This document shows positions 12,809 through 25,730 of a stretch of 64,000 nt of DNA, in pieces. The DNA is taken from NCBI GenBank assembly GCA_036172665.1, contig CM069873.1, positions 36,756,001 to 36,820,000 on the forward strand. Reading direction: 5' to 3'. Within the stretch, counting starts at the first letter, position 1; every line of letters starts with the position of its first letter. Position numbers and translations under genes: made by a program. The DNA comes from Prosopocoilus inquinatus (lineage: Eukaryota > Arthropoda > Insecta > Coleoptera > Lucanidae). The notes under the pieces are model-generated. The model worked only from the letters and a program-made list of their open reading frames with translations. It was not told the origin of the DNA and ran no database searches.

Positions 12809-15800
12809 CACCTATCATGTTATTTGACGTTTCGATGGACTCTAGTAACTCTGATGTGAGATACGAAGTTTTTGGACGCAGCAGGAGCTGGAAATAGTTT
12901 TAAACGAAACAACACGTATTAGCGTTGTTCCTGTGATGTATCTAATCGATCCTTACTCATCTATCATGTTATTTGACGTTTGGATGGACTCCAGACCTCT
13001 GATGTGAGATAAAAAGTTCTCGGACGCAGCAGAAGCTGGAAATAGTTTTAAACGAAACAACACGCATTTTCGTTGTTCCTGTGATGTATCTAATCGATCC
13101 TTACTCATCTATCATGTTATTTGGCGTTTCGATGGACTCCAGTAACTCTGATGTGAGATACGAAGTTTTTGGACGCAGCAGGAGCTGGAAATAGTTTTAA
13201 ACGAAACAACACGCATTAGCGTTTTTCCTGTGATGTATCTAATAGATCCTTATTTATCTATCATGTTATTTGACGTTTCGATGGACTCTAGTAACTTTGA
13301 TGTGAGATACGAAGTTTTTGGACGCAGCAGAAACTGGAAATAGTTTTAAATGAAACAACACGCATTAGCGTTGTTCCTGTGATGTATCTAATGGATCCTT
13401 ACCATCTATCATGTCATTTGACGTTTCGATGGACTCTAGTAACTCTGATGTGAGATACGAAGTTTTTGGACGCAGCAGGAGCTGGAAATAGTTTTAAACG
13501 AAACAACACGTATTAGCGTTGTTCCTGTGATGTATCTAATCGATCCTTACTCATCTATCATGTTATTTGACGTTTGGATGGACTCCAGTAACTCTGATGT
13601 GAGATACAAAGTTTTCGGACGCAGCAGAAGCTGGAAATAGTTTTAAACGAAACAACACGTATTAGCGTTGTTCCTGTGATGTATCTAATCGATCCTTACT
13701 CATCTATCATGTTATTTGACGTTTGGATGGACTCCAGTAACTCTGATGTGAGATACAATGTTCTCGGACGCAGCAGAAGCTGGAAATAGTTTTAAACGAA
13801 ACAACACGCATTACCGTTGTTCCTGTGATGTATCTAATCGATCCTTACTCATCTATCATGTTATTTGGCGTCTCGATGGACTCCAGTAACTCTGATGTGA
13901 GATACAAAGTTTTCGGACGCAGCAGAAGCTGGAAATAGTTTTAATCGAAACAACACGCATTAGCGTTGTTCCTGTGATGTATCTAATCGATCCTTACTCA
14001 TCTATCATGTTATTTGACGTTTGGATGGACTCCAGTAGCTCTGATGTGAGATACAAAGTTCTCGGACGCAGCAGAAGCTGGAAATTGTTTTGAACGAAAC
14101 AAAACGTATTAGCGTTGTTCCTGTGATGTATCTGATCGATCCTTACTTATCTACTATGTTATTTGACGTTTCGATGGACTCTAGTAACTCTGATGTGAGA
14201 TACGAAATTTTCGATCGTAGCAGAATCTGGAAATAGTTTTAAATGAAACAACACGCATTAGCGTTGTTCCTGTGATGTATCTAATCGATCCTTACTCATC
14301 TATCATGTTATTTGACGTTTGGATGGACTCCAGTATCTCTGATGTGAGATACAAAGTTCTCGGACGCAGCAGAAGCTGGAAATAGTTTTGAACGAAACAA
14401 CACGTATTAGCGTTGTTCCTGTGATGTATCTAATCGATCCTCACTCATCTATCATGTTATTTGACGTTTGGATGGACTCCAGTAACTCTGATGTGAGATA
14501 CAAAGTTTTCGGACGCAGCAGAAGCTGGAAATAGTTTTAAACGAAACAACACGCATTACCGTTGTTCCTGTGATGTATCTAATCGATCCTTAATCATCTA
14601 TCATGTTATTTGACGTTTCGATGGACTCCAGTAACTCTAATGTGAGGTACGAAATTTTCGGGCGCAGCAGAAGCTGGAAATAGTTTTAAACGAAACAACA
14701 CGCATTAGCGTTGTTCCTGTGATGTATCTAATGGATCCTTACTCATCTATCATGTTATTTGACGTTTCGATGGACTCCAGAAACTTTGATGTGAGATACG
14801 AAGTTTTCGGACGCAGCAGAAGCTGGAAATAGTTTTAAACGAAACAACACGCATTAGCGTTGTTCCTGTGATGTATCTAATCGATCCTTACTCATCTATC
14901 ATGTTATTTGACGTTTCGATGGACTCCAGTAACTCTAATGTGAGATACGAAATTTTCGGGCGCAGCAGAAGCTGGAAATAGTTTTAAACGAAACAACACG
15001 CATTAGCGTTGTTCCTGTGATGTATCTAATCGATCCTTACTCATCTATCATGTTATTTGACGTTTCGATGGACTCCAGTAACTCTAATGTGAGATACGAA
15101 ATTTTCGGACGCAGCAGAAGCTGGAAATAGTTTTAAACGAAACAACACGCATTAGCGTTGTTCCTGTGATGTATCTAATCGATCCTTACTCATCTATCAT
15201 GTTATTTGACGTTTCGATGGACTCCAGTAACTCTAATGTGAGATACGAAATTTTCGGACGCAGCAGAAGCTGGAAATAGTTTTAAACGAAACAACACGCA
15301 TTAGCGTTGTTCCTGTGATGTATCTAATCGATCCTTACTCATCTATCATGTTATTTGACGTTTCGATGGACTCTAGTAACTCTGATGTGAGATACGAAGT
15401 TTTTGGACGCAGCAGGAGCTGGAAATAGTTTTAAACGAAACAACACGTATTAGCGTTGTTCCTGTGATGTATCTAATCGATCCTTACTCATCTATCATGT
15501 TATTTGACGTTTGGATGGACTCCAGTAACTCTGATGTGAGATACAAAGTTCTCTGACGCAGCAGAAGCTGGAAATAGTTTTGAACGAAACAACACGTATT
15601 GGCGTTGTTCCTGTGATGTATCTAATCGATCCTTACTTATCTATCATGTTATTTGACGTTTGGATGGACTCCAGTAACTCTGATGTGAGATACAAAATTT
15701 TCGGACGCAGCAGAAGCTGGAAATAGTTTTAAACGAAACAACACGCATTACCGTTGTTCCTGTGATGTATCTAATGGATCCTTACTCATCTATCATGTTA

Positions 15801-18800
15801 TTTGACGTTTCGATGGACTCCAGAAACTTTGATGTGAGATACGAAGTTTTCGGACGCAGCAGAAGCTGGAAATAGTTTTAAATGAAACAACACGCATTAG
15901 CGTTGTTCCTGTGATGTATCTAATGGATCCTTACTCATCTATCATGTTATTTGACGTTTCGATGGACTCTAGTACCTCTGATGTGAGATATGAAGTTTTT
16001 GGACGCAGCAGGAGCTGGAAATAGTTTTAAACGAAACAACACGTATTAGCGTTGTTCCTGTGATGTATCTAATCGATCCTTATTTATTTATCATGTTATT
16101 TGACGTATCGATGGACTCTAGTAACTCTGATGTGAGATACGAAGTTTTTGGGCGCAGCAGGACCTGGAAATAGTTTTAAACGAAGCAACACGTATTAGCG
16201 TTGTTCCTGTGATGTATCTAATAGATCCTTACTTAGCTACTATGTTATTTGACGTTTCGATGGACTCCAGTAACTCTAATGTGAGATACGAAATTTTCGG
16301 ACGCAGCAGAAGCTGGAAATAGTTTTAAACGAAACAACACGCATTAGCGTTGTTCCTGTGATGTATCTAATCGATCCTTACTCATCTATCATTATATTTG
16401 ACGTTTGGATGGACTACAGTAACTCTGATGTCAGATACAAAGTTTACGGACGCAGCAGAAGCTGGAAATAGTTTTAAACGAAACAACACGCATTAGCGTT
16501 GTTCCTGTGATGTATCTAATCGATCCTTACTCATCTATCATGTTATTTGGCGTTTCGATGGACTCCAGAAACTTTGATGTGAGATACGAAGTTTTCGGAC
16601 GCAGCAGAAGCTGGAAATAGTTTTAAATGAAACAATACGCATTAGCGTTGTTCCTGTGATGTATCTAATGGATCCTTACTCATCTATCATGTTATTTGAC
16701 GTTTCGATGACCTCTAGTAACTCTGATGTGAGATACGAAGTTTTTGGACGCAGCTGAAGCTGGAAATAGTTTTAAATGAAACAACACGTACTAGCGTTGT
16801 TCCTGTGATATATCTAATCGATCCTTACTCATCTATCATGTTATTTGACGTTTGGATGGACTCCAGTAACTCTGATGTGAGGTACAAAGTTTTCGGACGC
16901 AGCAGAAGCTGGAAATAGTTTTAAATGAAACAACACGCATTAGCGTTGTTCCTGTGATGTATCTAATGGATCCTTACTCATCTATCATGTTATTTGACGT
17001 TTCGATGGACTCTAGTAACTCTGATGTGAGATACGAAGTTTTTGGACGCAGCAGGAACTGGAAATAGTTTTAAACGAAACAACACGTATTAGCGTTGTTC
17101 CTGTGATGTATCTAATCGATCCTTACTCATCTATCATGTTATTTGACGTTTGGATGGACTCCAGTAACTCTGATGTGAGATACAATGTTCTCGGACGCAG
17201 CAGAAGCTGGAAATAGTTTTAAACGAAACAACACGCATTACCGTTGTTCCTGTGATGTATCTAATCGATCCTTACTCATCTATCATGTTATTTGGCGTCT
17301 CGATGGACTCCAGTAACTCTGATGTGAGATACAAAGTTTTCGGACGCAGCAGAAGCTGGAAATAGTTTTAATCGAAACAACATGCATTAGCGTTGTTCCT
17401 GTGATGTATCTAATCGATCCTTACTCATCTATCATGTTATTTGGCGTTTCGATGGACTCCAGTAACTCTGATGTGAGATACAAAGTTTTCGGACGCAGCA
17501 GAAGCTGGAAATAGTTTTGAACAAAACAACACGTATTAGCGTTGTTCCTGTGATGTATCTAATCGATCCTTACTTAGCTACTATGTTATTTGACGTTTCG
17601 ATGGACTCCAATAACTCTGATGTGAGATACAAAGTTTTCGGACGCAGCAGAAGCTGGAAATAGTTTTAAACGAAACAACACGCATTAGCGTTGTTCCTGT
17701 GATGTATCTAATCGATCCTTACTCATCTATCATTATATTTGACGTTTGGATGGACTACAGTAACTCTGATGTGAGATACAAAGTTTACGGACGCAGCAGA
17801 AGCTGGAAATAGTTTAAATCGAAACAACACGCATTAGCGTTATTCCTGTGATGTATCTAATCGATCCTTACTCATCTATCATGTTATTTGGCGTTTCGAT
17901 GGACTCCAGAAACTTTGATGTGAGATACGAAGTTCTCGGACGCAGCTGAAGCTGGAAATAGTTTTAAATGAAACAACACGTACTAGCGTTGTTCCTGTGA
18001 TATATCTAATCGATCCTTACTCATCTATCATGTTATTTGACGTTTGGATGGACTCCAGTAACTCTGGTGTGAGGTACAAAGTTTTTGGACGCAGCAGAAG
18101 CTGGAAATAGTTTTAAATGAAACAACACCCATTAGCGTTGTTCCTGTGATGTATCTAATGGATCCTTACTCATCTATCATGTTATTTGACGTTTCGATGG
18201 ACTCTAGTAACTCTGATGTGAGATACGAAGTTTTTGGACGCAGCAGGAGCTGGAAATAGCTTTAAACGAAACAACACGTATTAGCGTTGTTCCTGTGATG
18301 TATCTAATCGATCCTTACTCATCTATCATGTTATTTGACGTTTGGATGGACTCCAGTAACTCTGATGTGAGATACAATGTTCTCGGACGCAGCAGAAGCT
18401 GGAAATAGTTTTGAACGAAACAACACGTATTAGCGTTGTTCCTGTGATGTATCTAATCGATCCTTACTCATCTATCATGTTATTTGACGTTTGGATGGAC
18501 TCCAGTAACTCTGATGTGAGATACAAAGTATTCGGACGCAGCAGAATCTGGAAATAGTTTTAAACGAAACAACACGCATTAGCGTTGTTCCTGTGATGTA
18601 TCTAATCGATCCTTACTCATCTATCATGTTATTTGGCGTTTCGATGGACTCCAGTAACTCTGATGTGAGATACAAAGTTTTCGGACGCAGCAGAAGCTGG
18701 AAATAGTTTTAAACGAAACAACACGTATTAGCGTTGTTCCTGTGATGTATCTAATAGATCCTTACTTAGCTACTATGTTATTTGACGTTTCGATGGACTC

Positions 18801-21800
18801 CAGTAACTCTAATGTGAGATACGAAATTTTCGGACGCAGCAGAAGCTGGAAATAGTTTTAAACGAAACAACACGCATTAGCGTTGTTCCTGTGATGTATC
18901 TAATCGATCCTTACTCATCTATCATTATATTTGACGTTTGGATGGACTACAGTAACTCTGATGTCAGATACAAAGTTTACGGACGCAGCAGAAGCTGGAA
19001 ATAGTTTTAAACGAAACAACACGCATTAGCGTTGTTCTTGTGATGTATCTAATCGATCCTTACTCATCTATCATGTTATTTGGCGTTTCGATGGACTCCA
19101 GAAACTTTGATGTGAGAAAAGTTCTCGGACGCAGCAGAAGCTGGAAATAGTTTTGAACGAAACAACACGTATTAGCGTTGTTCCTGTGATGTATCTAATC
19201 GATCCTTACTTATCTATCATGTTATTTGACGTTTGGATGGACTCCAGAAACTCTGATGTGAGATACAAAGTTTTCGGACGCAGCAGAAGCTGGAAATAGT
19301 TTTAAACGAAACAACACGTATTAGCGTAGTTCCTGTGATGAATGTAATCGATCCTTACTCATCTATCATGTTATTTGACGTTTGGATGGGCTCCAGCAAC
19401 TCTGAAGTGAGATACGAAGTTCTCGGACGCAGTTGAAGCTGGAAATAATTTTAAATGAAACAGCACGTATTAGCGTTGTTCCTGTGATGTATCTAATCGA
19501 TCCTTACTCATCTATCATGTTATTTGACGTTTCGATGGACTCCAGTAACTCTAATGTGAGATACGAAATTTTCGGACCCAGCAGAAGCTGGAAATAGTTT
19601 TAAACGAAACAACACGCATTAGCGTTGTTCCTGTGATGTATCTAATCGATCCTTACTCATTTATCATGTTATTTGGCGTTTCGATGGACTCCAGTAACTT
19701 TGATGTGAGATACGAAGTTCTCGGGCGCAGCAGAAGCTGGAAATAGTTTTGAACGAAACAACACGTATTAGCGTTGTTCCTGTGATGTATCTAATCGATC
19801 CTTACTTATCTACTATTTTATTTGACGTTTCGATGGACTCCAGTAACTCTGATGTGAGATACGAAATTTTCGGACGCAGCAGAAGCTGGAAATAGTTTTA
19901 AATGAAACAACACGCATTAGCGTAGTTTCTGTGATGTATCTAATCGATCCTTACTCATCTATCATGTTATTTGACGTTTCGATGGACTCCAGTAACTCTA
20001 ATGTGAGATACGAAATTTTCGGACGCAGCAGAAGCTGGAAATAGTTTGAAACGAAACAACACGCATTATCATTGTTCCTGTGATGTATCTAATCGATCCT
20101 TACTCATCTATCATGTTATTTGGCGTTTCGATGGACTCCAGTAACTTTGATGTGAGATACGAAGTTCTCGGACGCAGCTGAAGCTGGAAATAGTTTTAAA
20201 TGAAACAACACGTATTAGCGTTGTTCCTGTGATGTATCTAATCGATTCTTACTCATCTATCATGTTATTTGACGTTTGGATGGACTCCAGGAACTCTGAT
20301 GTGAGATACAAAGTATTCGGACGCAGCAGAAGCTCGAGATAGTTTTAAACGATACAACACGCATTAGCGTTGTTCCTGTGATGTATCTAATCGATCCTTA
20401 CTCATCTATCATGTTATTTGGCGTTTCGATGGACTCCAGTAACTCTGATGTGAGATACAAAGTTTTCGGACGCAGCAGAAGCTGGAAATAGTTTTGAACG
20501 AAACAACACGTATTAGCGTTGTTCCTGTGATGTATCTAATCGATCCTTACTTATCTACTATTTTATTTGACGTTTCGATGGACTCCAGTAACTCTGATGT
20601 GAGATACGAAATTTTCGGACGCAGCAGAAGCTGGAAATAGCTTGAAACGAAACAACACGCATTAGCATTGTTCCTGTGATGTATCTAATCGATCCTTACT
20701 CATCTATCATGTTATTTGGCGTTTCGATGGACTCCAGTAACTTTGATGTGAGATACGAAGTTCTCGGACGCAGCTGAAGCTGGAAATAGTTTTAAATGAA
20801 ACAACACGTATTAGCGTTGTTCCTGTGATGTATCTAATCGATTCTTACTCATTTATCATGTTATTTGGCGTTTCGATGGACTCCAGTAACTTTGATGTGA
20901 GATACGAAGTTCTCGGGCGCAGCTGAAGCTAGAAATAGTTTTAAACGAAACAACACGCATTAGCGTTGTTCCTGTGATGTATCTAATCGATCCTTACTTA
21001 TCTACTATGTTATTTGACGTTTCGATGGACTCCAGTAACTCTGATGTGAGATACGAAATTTTCGGACGCAGTAGAAGCTGGAAATAATTTTAAATGAAAC
21101 AACACGTATTAGCGTTGTTCCTGTGATGTATCTAATCGATCCTTACTCATCTATCATGTTATTTGACGTTTGAATGGACTCCAGTAACTCTGATGTGAGA
21201 TACAATGTTCTCGGACGCAGCAGAAGCTGGAAATAGTTTTGAACGAAACAACACGTATTAGCGTTGTTCCTGTGATGTATCTAATCGATCCTTACTTATC
21301 TACTATGTTATTTGACGTTTCGATGGACTCCAGTAACTCTGATGTGAGATACGAAATTTTCGGACGCAGTAGAAGCTGGAAATAGTTTTAAATGAAACAA
21401 CACGTATTAGCGTTGTTCCTGTGATGTATCTAATCGATCCTTACTTATCTATTATGTTATTTGACGTTTGAATGGACTCCAGCAACTCTGAAGTGAGATA
21501 CGAAGTTCTCGGACGCAGTTGAAGCTGGAAATAGTTTTAAATGAAACAGCACGTATTAGCGTTGTTCCTGTGATGTATCTAATCGATCCTTACTCATCTA
21601 TCATGTTATTTGACATTTCGATGGGCTCCAGTAACTCTAATGTGAGATACGAAATTTTCGGACCCAGCAGAAGCTGGAAATAGTTTTAAACGAAACAACA
21701 CGCATTAGCGTTGTTCCTGTGATGTATCTAATCGATCCTTACTCATTTATCATGTTATTTGGCGTTTCGATGGACTCCAGTAACTTTGATGTGAGATACG

Positions 21801-24800
21801 AAGTTCTCGGGCGCAGCTGAAGCTAGAAATAGTTTTAAACGAAACAACACGCATTAGCGTTGTTCCTGTGATGTATCTAATCGATCCTTACTCATCTATC
21901 ATGTTATTTGACGTTTGAATGGACTCCAGTAACTCTGATGTGAGATACAATGTTCTCGGACGCAGCAGAAGCTGGAAATAGTTTTGAACGAAACAACACG
22001 TATTAGCGTTGTTCCTGTGATGTATCTAATCGATCCTTACTTATCTACTATGTTATTTGACGTTTCGATGGACTCCAGTAACTCTGATGTGAGATACGAA
22101 ATTTTCGGACGCAGCAGAAGCTGGAAATACTTTTAAATGAAACAACACGTATTAGCGTTGTTCCTGTGATGTATCTAATCGATCCTTACTTATCTATCAT
22201 GTTATTTGACGTTTGAATGGACTCCAGAAACTCTGATGTGAGATACAAAGTTTTCGGACGCAGCAGAAGCTGGAAATAGTTTTAAACGAAACACGTATTA
22301 GCGTAGTTCCTGTGATGAATGTAATCGATCCTTACTCATCTATCATGTTATTTGACGTTTGGATGGGCTCCAGCAACTCTGAAGTGAGATACGAAGTTCT
22401 CGGACGCAGTTGAAGCTGGAAATAGTTTTAAATGAAACAACACGCATTAGCGTTGTTCCTGTGATGTATCTAATCGATCCTTACTCATCTATCATGTTAT
22501 TTGACGTTTGAATGGACTGCAGTAACTCTGATGTGAGATACAATGTTCTCGGACGCAGCAGAAGCTGGAAATAGTTTTGAACGAAACAACACGTATTAGC
22601 GTTGTTCCTGTGATGTATCTAATCGATCCTTACTTATCTACTATGTTATTTGACGTTTCGATGGACTCCAGTAACTCTGATGTGAGATACGAAATTTTCG
22701 GACGCAGCAGAAGCTGGAAATAGTTTTAAATGAAACAACACGCATTAGGGTTGTTCTTGTGATGTATCTAATCGATCCTTACTCATCTATCATGATATTT
22801 GACGTTTGGATGCACTCCAGTAACTCTGATGTGAGATACAAAGTTCTCGGACGCAGCAGAAGCTGGAAATAGTTTTGAACGAAACAACACGTATTAGCGT
22901 TGTTCCTGTGATGTATCTAATCGATCCTTACTTATCTATCATGTTATTTGACGTTTGGATGGACTCCAGAAACTCTGATGAGAGATACAAAGTTTTCGGA
23001 CGCAGCAGAAGGTGGAAATAGTTTTAAACGAAACAACACGTATTAGCGTAGTTCCTGTGATGAATGTAATCGATCCTTACTCATCTATCATGTTATTTGA
23101 CGTTTGGATGGGCTCCAGCAACTCTGAAGTGAGATACGAAGTTCTCGGACGCAGTTGAAGCTGGAAATAGTTTTAAATGAAACAGCACGTATTAGTGTTG
23201 TTCCTGTGATGTATCTAATCGATCCTTACTAATCTATCATGTTATTTGACGTTTCGATGGACTCCAGTAACTCTAATGTGAGATACGAAATTTTCGGACC
23301 CAGCAGAAGCTGGAAATAGTTTTAAACGAAACAACACGCATTAGCGTTGTTCCTGTGATGTATCTAATCGATCCTTACTCATTTATCATGTTATTTGGCG
23401 TTTCGATGGACTCCAGTAACTTTGATGTGAGATACGAAGTTCTCGGACGCAGCTGAAGCTAGAAATAGTTTTAAACGAAACAACACGCATTAGCGTTGTT
23501 CCTGTGATGTATCTAATCGATCCTTACTCATCTATCATGTTATTTGACGTTTGAATGGACTCCAGTAACTCTGATGTGAGATACAATGTTCTCGGACGCA
23601 GCAGAAGCTGGAAATAGTTTTGAACGAAACAACACGTATTAGCGTTGTTCCTGTGATGTATCTAATCGATCCTTACTTATCTACTATGTTATTTGACGTT
23701 TCGATGGACTCCAGTAACTCTGATGTGAGATACGAAATTTTCGGACGCAGCAGAAGCTGGAAATAGTTTTAAATGAAACAATACGCATTAGCGTTGTTCC
23801 TGTGATGTATCTAATCGATCCTTACTCATCTATCATGATATTTGACGTTTGGATGCACTCCAGTAACTCTGATGTGAGATACAAAGTTCTCGGACGCAGC
23901 AGAAGCTGGAAATAGTTTTGAACGAAACAACACGTATTAGCGTTGTTCCTGTGATGTATCTAATCGATCCTTACTTATCTATCATGTTATTTGACGTTTG
24001 GATGGACTCCAGAAACTCTGATGTGAGATACAAAGTTTTCGGACGCAGCAGAAGCTGGAAATAGTTTTAAACGAAACAACACGTATTAGCGTAGTTCCTG
24101 TGATGAATGTAATCGATCCTTACTCATCTATCATGTTATTTGACGTTTGGATGGGCTCCAGCAACTCTGAAGTGAGATACGAAGTTCTCGGACGCAGTTG
24201 AAGCTGGAAATAGTTTTAAATGAAAAAGCACGTATTAGCGTTGTTCCTGTGATGTATCTAATCGATCCTTACACATCTATCATGTTATTTGACGTTTCGA
24301 TGGACTCCAGTAACTCTAATGTGAGATACGAAACTTTCGGACCCAGCAGAAGCTGGAAATAGTTTTAAACGAAACAACACGCATTAGCGTTGTTCCTGTG
24401 ATGTATCTAATCGATCCTTACTCATTTATCATGTTATTTGGCGTTTCGATGGACTCCAGTAACTTTGATGTGAGATACGAAGTTCTCGGGCGCAGCTGAA
24501 GCTAGAAATAGTTTTAAACGAAACAACACGCATTAGCATTGTTCCTGTGATGTATCTAATCGATCCTTACTCATCTATCATGTTATTTGACGTTTGAATG
24601 GACTCCAGTAACTCTGATGTGAGATACAATATTCTCGGACGCAGCAGAAGCTGGAAATAGTTTTGAACGAAACAACACGTATTAGCGTTGTTCCTGTGAT
24701 GTATCTAATCGATCCTTACTTATCTACTATGTTATTTGACGTTTCGATGGACTCCAGTAACTCTGATGTGAGATACGAAATTTTCGGACGCAGCAGAAGC

Positions 24801-25730
24801 TGGAAATAGTTTTAAATGAAACAACACGCATTAGCGTTGTTCCTGTGATGTATCTAATCGATCCTTACTCATCTATCATGATATTTGACGTTTGGATGCA
24901 CTCCAGTAACTCTGATGTGAGATACAAAGTTCTCGGACGCAGCAGAAGCTGGAAATAGTTTTGAACGAAACAACACGTATTAGCGTTGTTCCTGTGATGT
25001 ATCTAATCGATCCTTACTTATCTATCATGTTATTTGACGTTTGGATGGACTCCAGAAACTCTGATGTGAGATACAAAGTTTTCGGACGCAGCAGAAGCTG
25101 GAAATAGTTTTAAACGAAACAACACGTATTAGCGTAGTTATTGTGATGAATGTAATCGATCCTTACTCATCTATCATGTTATTTGACGTTTGGATGGGCT
25201 CCAGCAACTCTGAAGTGAGATACGAAGTTCTCGGACGCAGTTGAAGCTGGAAATAGTTTTAAATGAAACAGCACGTATTAGCGTTGTTCCTGTGATGTAT
25301 CTAATCGATCCTTACTCATCTATCATGTTATTTGACGTTTCGATGGACTCCAGTAACTCTAATGTGTGATACGAAATTTTCGGACCCAGCAGAAGCTGGA
25401 AATAGTTTTAAACGAAACAACACGCATTAGCGTTGTTCCTGTGATGTATCTAATCGATCCTTACTCATTTATCATGTTATTTGGCGTTTCGATGGACTCC
25501 AGTAACTTTGATGTGAGATACGAAGTTCTCGGGCGCAGCAGAAGCTGGAAATAGTTTTGAACGAAACAACACGTATTAGCGTTGTTCCTGTGATGTATCT
25601 AATCGATCCTTACTTATCTACTATTTTATTTGACGTTTCGATGGACTCCAGTAACTCTGATGTGAGATACGAAATTTTCGGACGCAGCAGAAGCTGGAAA
25701 TAGTTTTAAATGAAACAACACGCATTAGCG
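12809..25730 (+). repeat. Long segmental duplication, copy 2
   Basis: This is the second copy of the segment at 1-12,030, starting with the same word (cacctatcat) at 12,809. It differs from copy 1 by blocks of whole monomers. About six monomers present at 1.7-2.6 kb are absent here. About ten extra monomers (1,490 bp) lie in ~15.5-16.9 kb, including a unit at ~16,080-16,200 with ttatttattta, gacgtatcg and cgaagcaac that reappears at ~26.5 and ~63.0 kb. Two further monomers are gained before ~22.9 kb. The CTCGAG-bearing monomer at ~20,332 has six relatives further right. Similarity with copy 1 ends near 25,620-25,730, where ttgtacctgt at 25,731 begins a different context. Confidence 0.92.
22489..25617 (+). 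repeat. 7-monomer higher-order repeat (1,043 bp), three consecutive copies
   Basis: The order E-C-B-G-A-F-D starts at 22,489, 23,532 and 24,575, and the block ends at 25,617 (3,129 bp = 21 monomers = 3 x 1,043). The class-B marker ggatgcac is at 22,808, 23,851 and 24,894. The copies differ only at scattered sites, for example gatgagag at ~22,977 versus gatgtgag in the next two, and gaaaaagcacg at ~24,222. In copy 1 of the large duplication the first of these three HOR units is one monomer shorter. There, a class C head joined to a class D tail (9,100-9,170) replaces C plus B. Confidence 0.93.
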
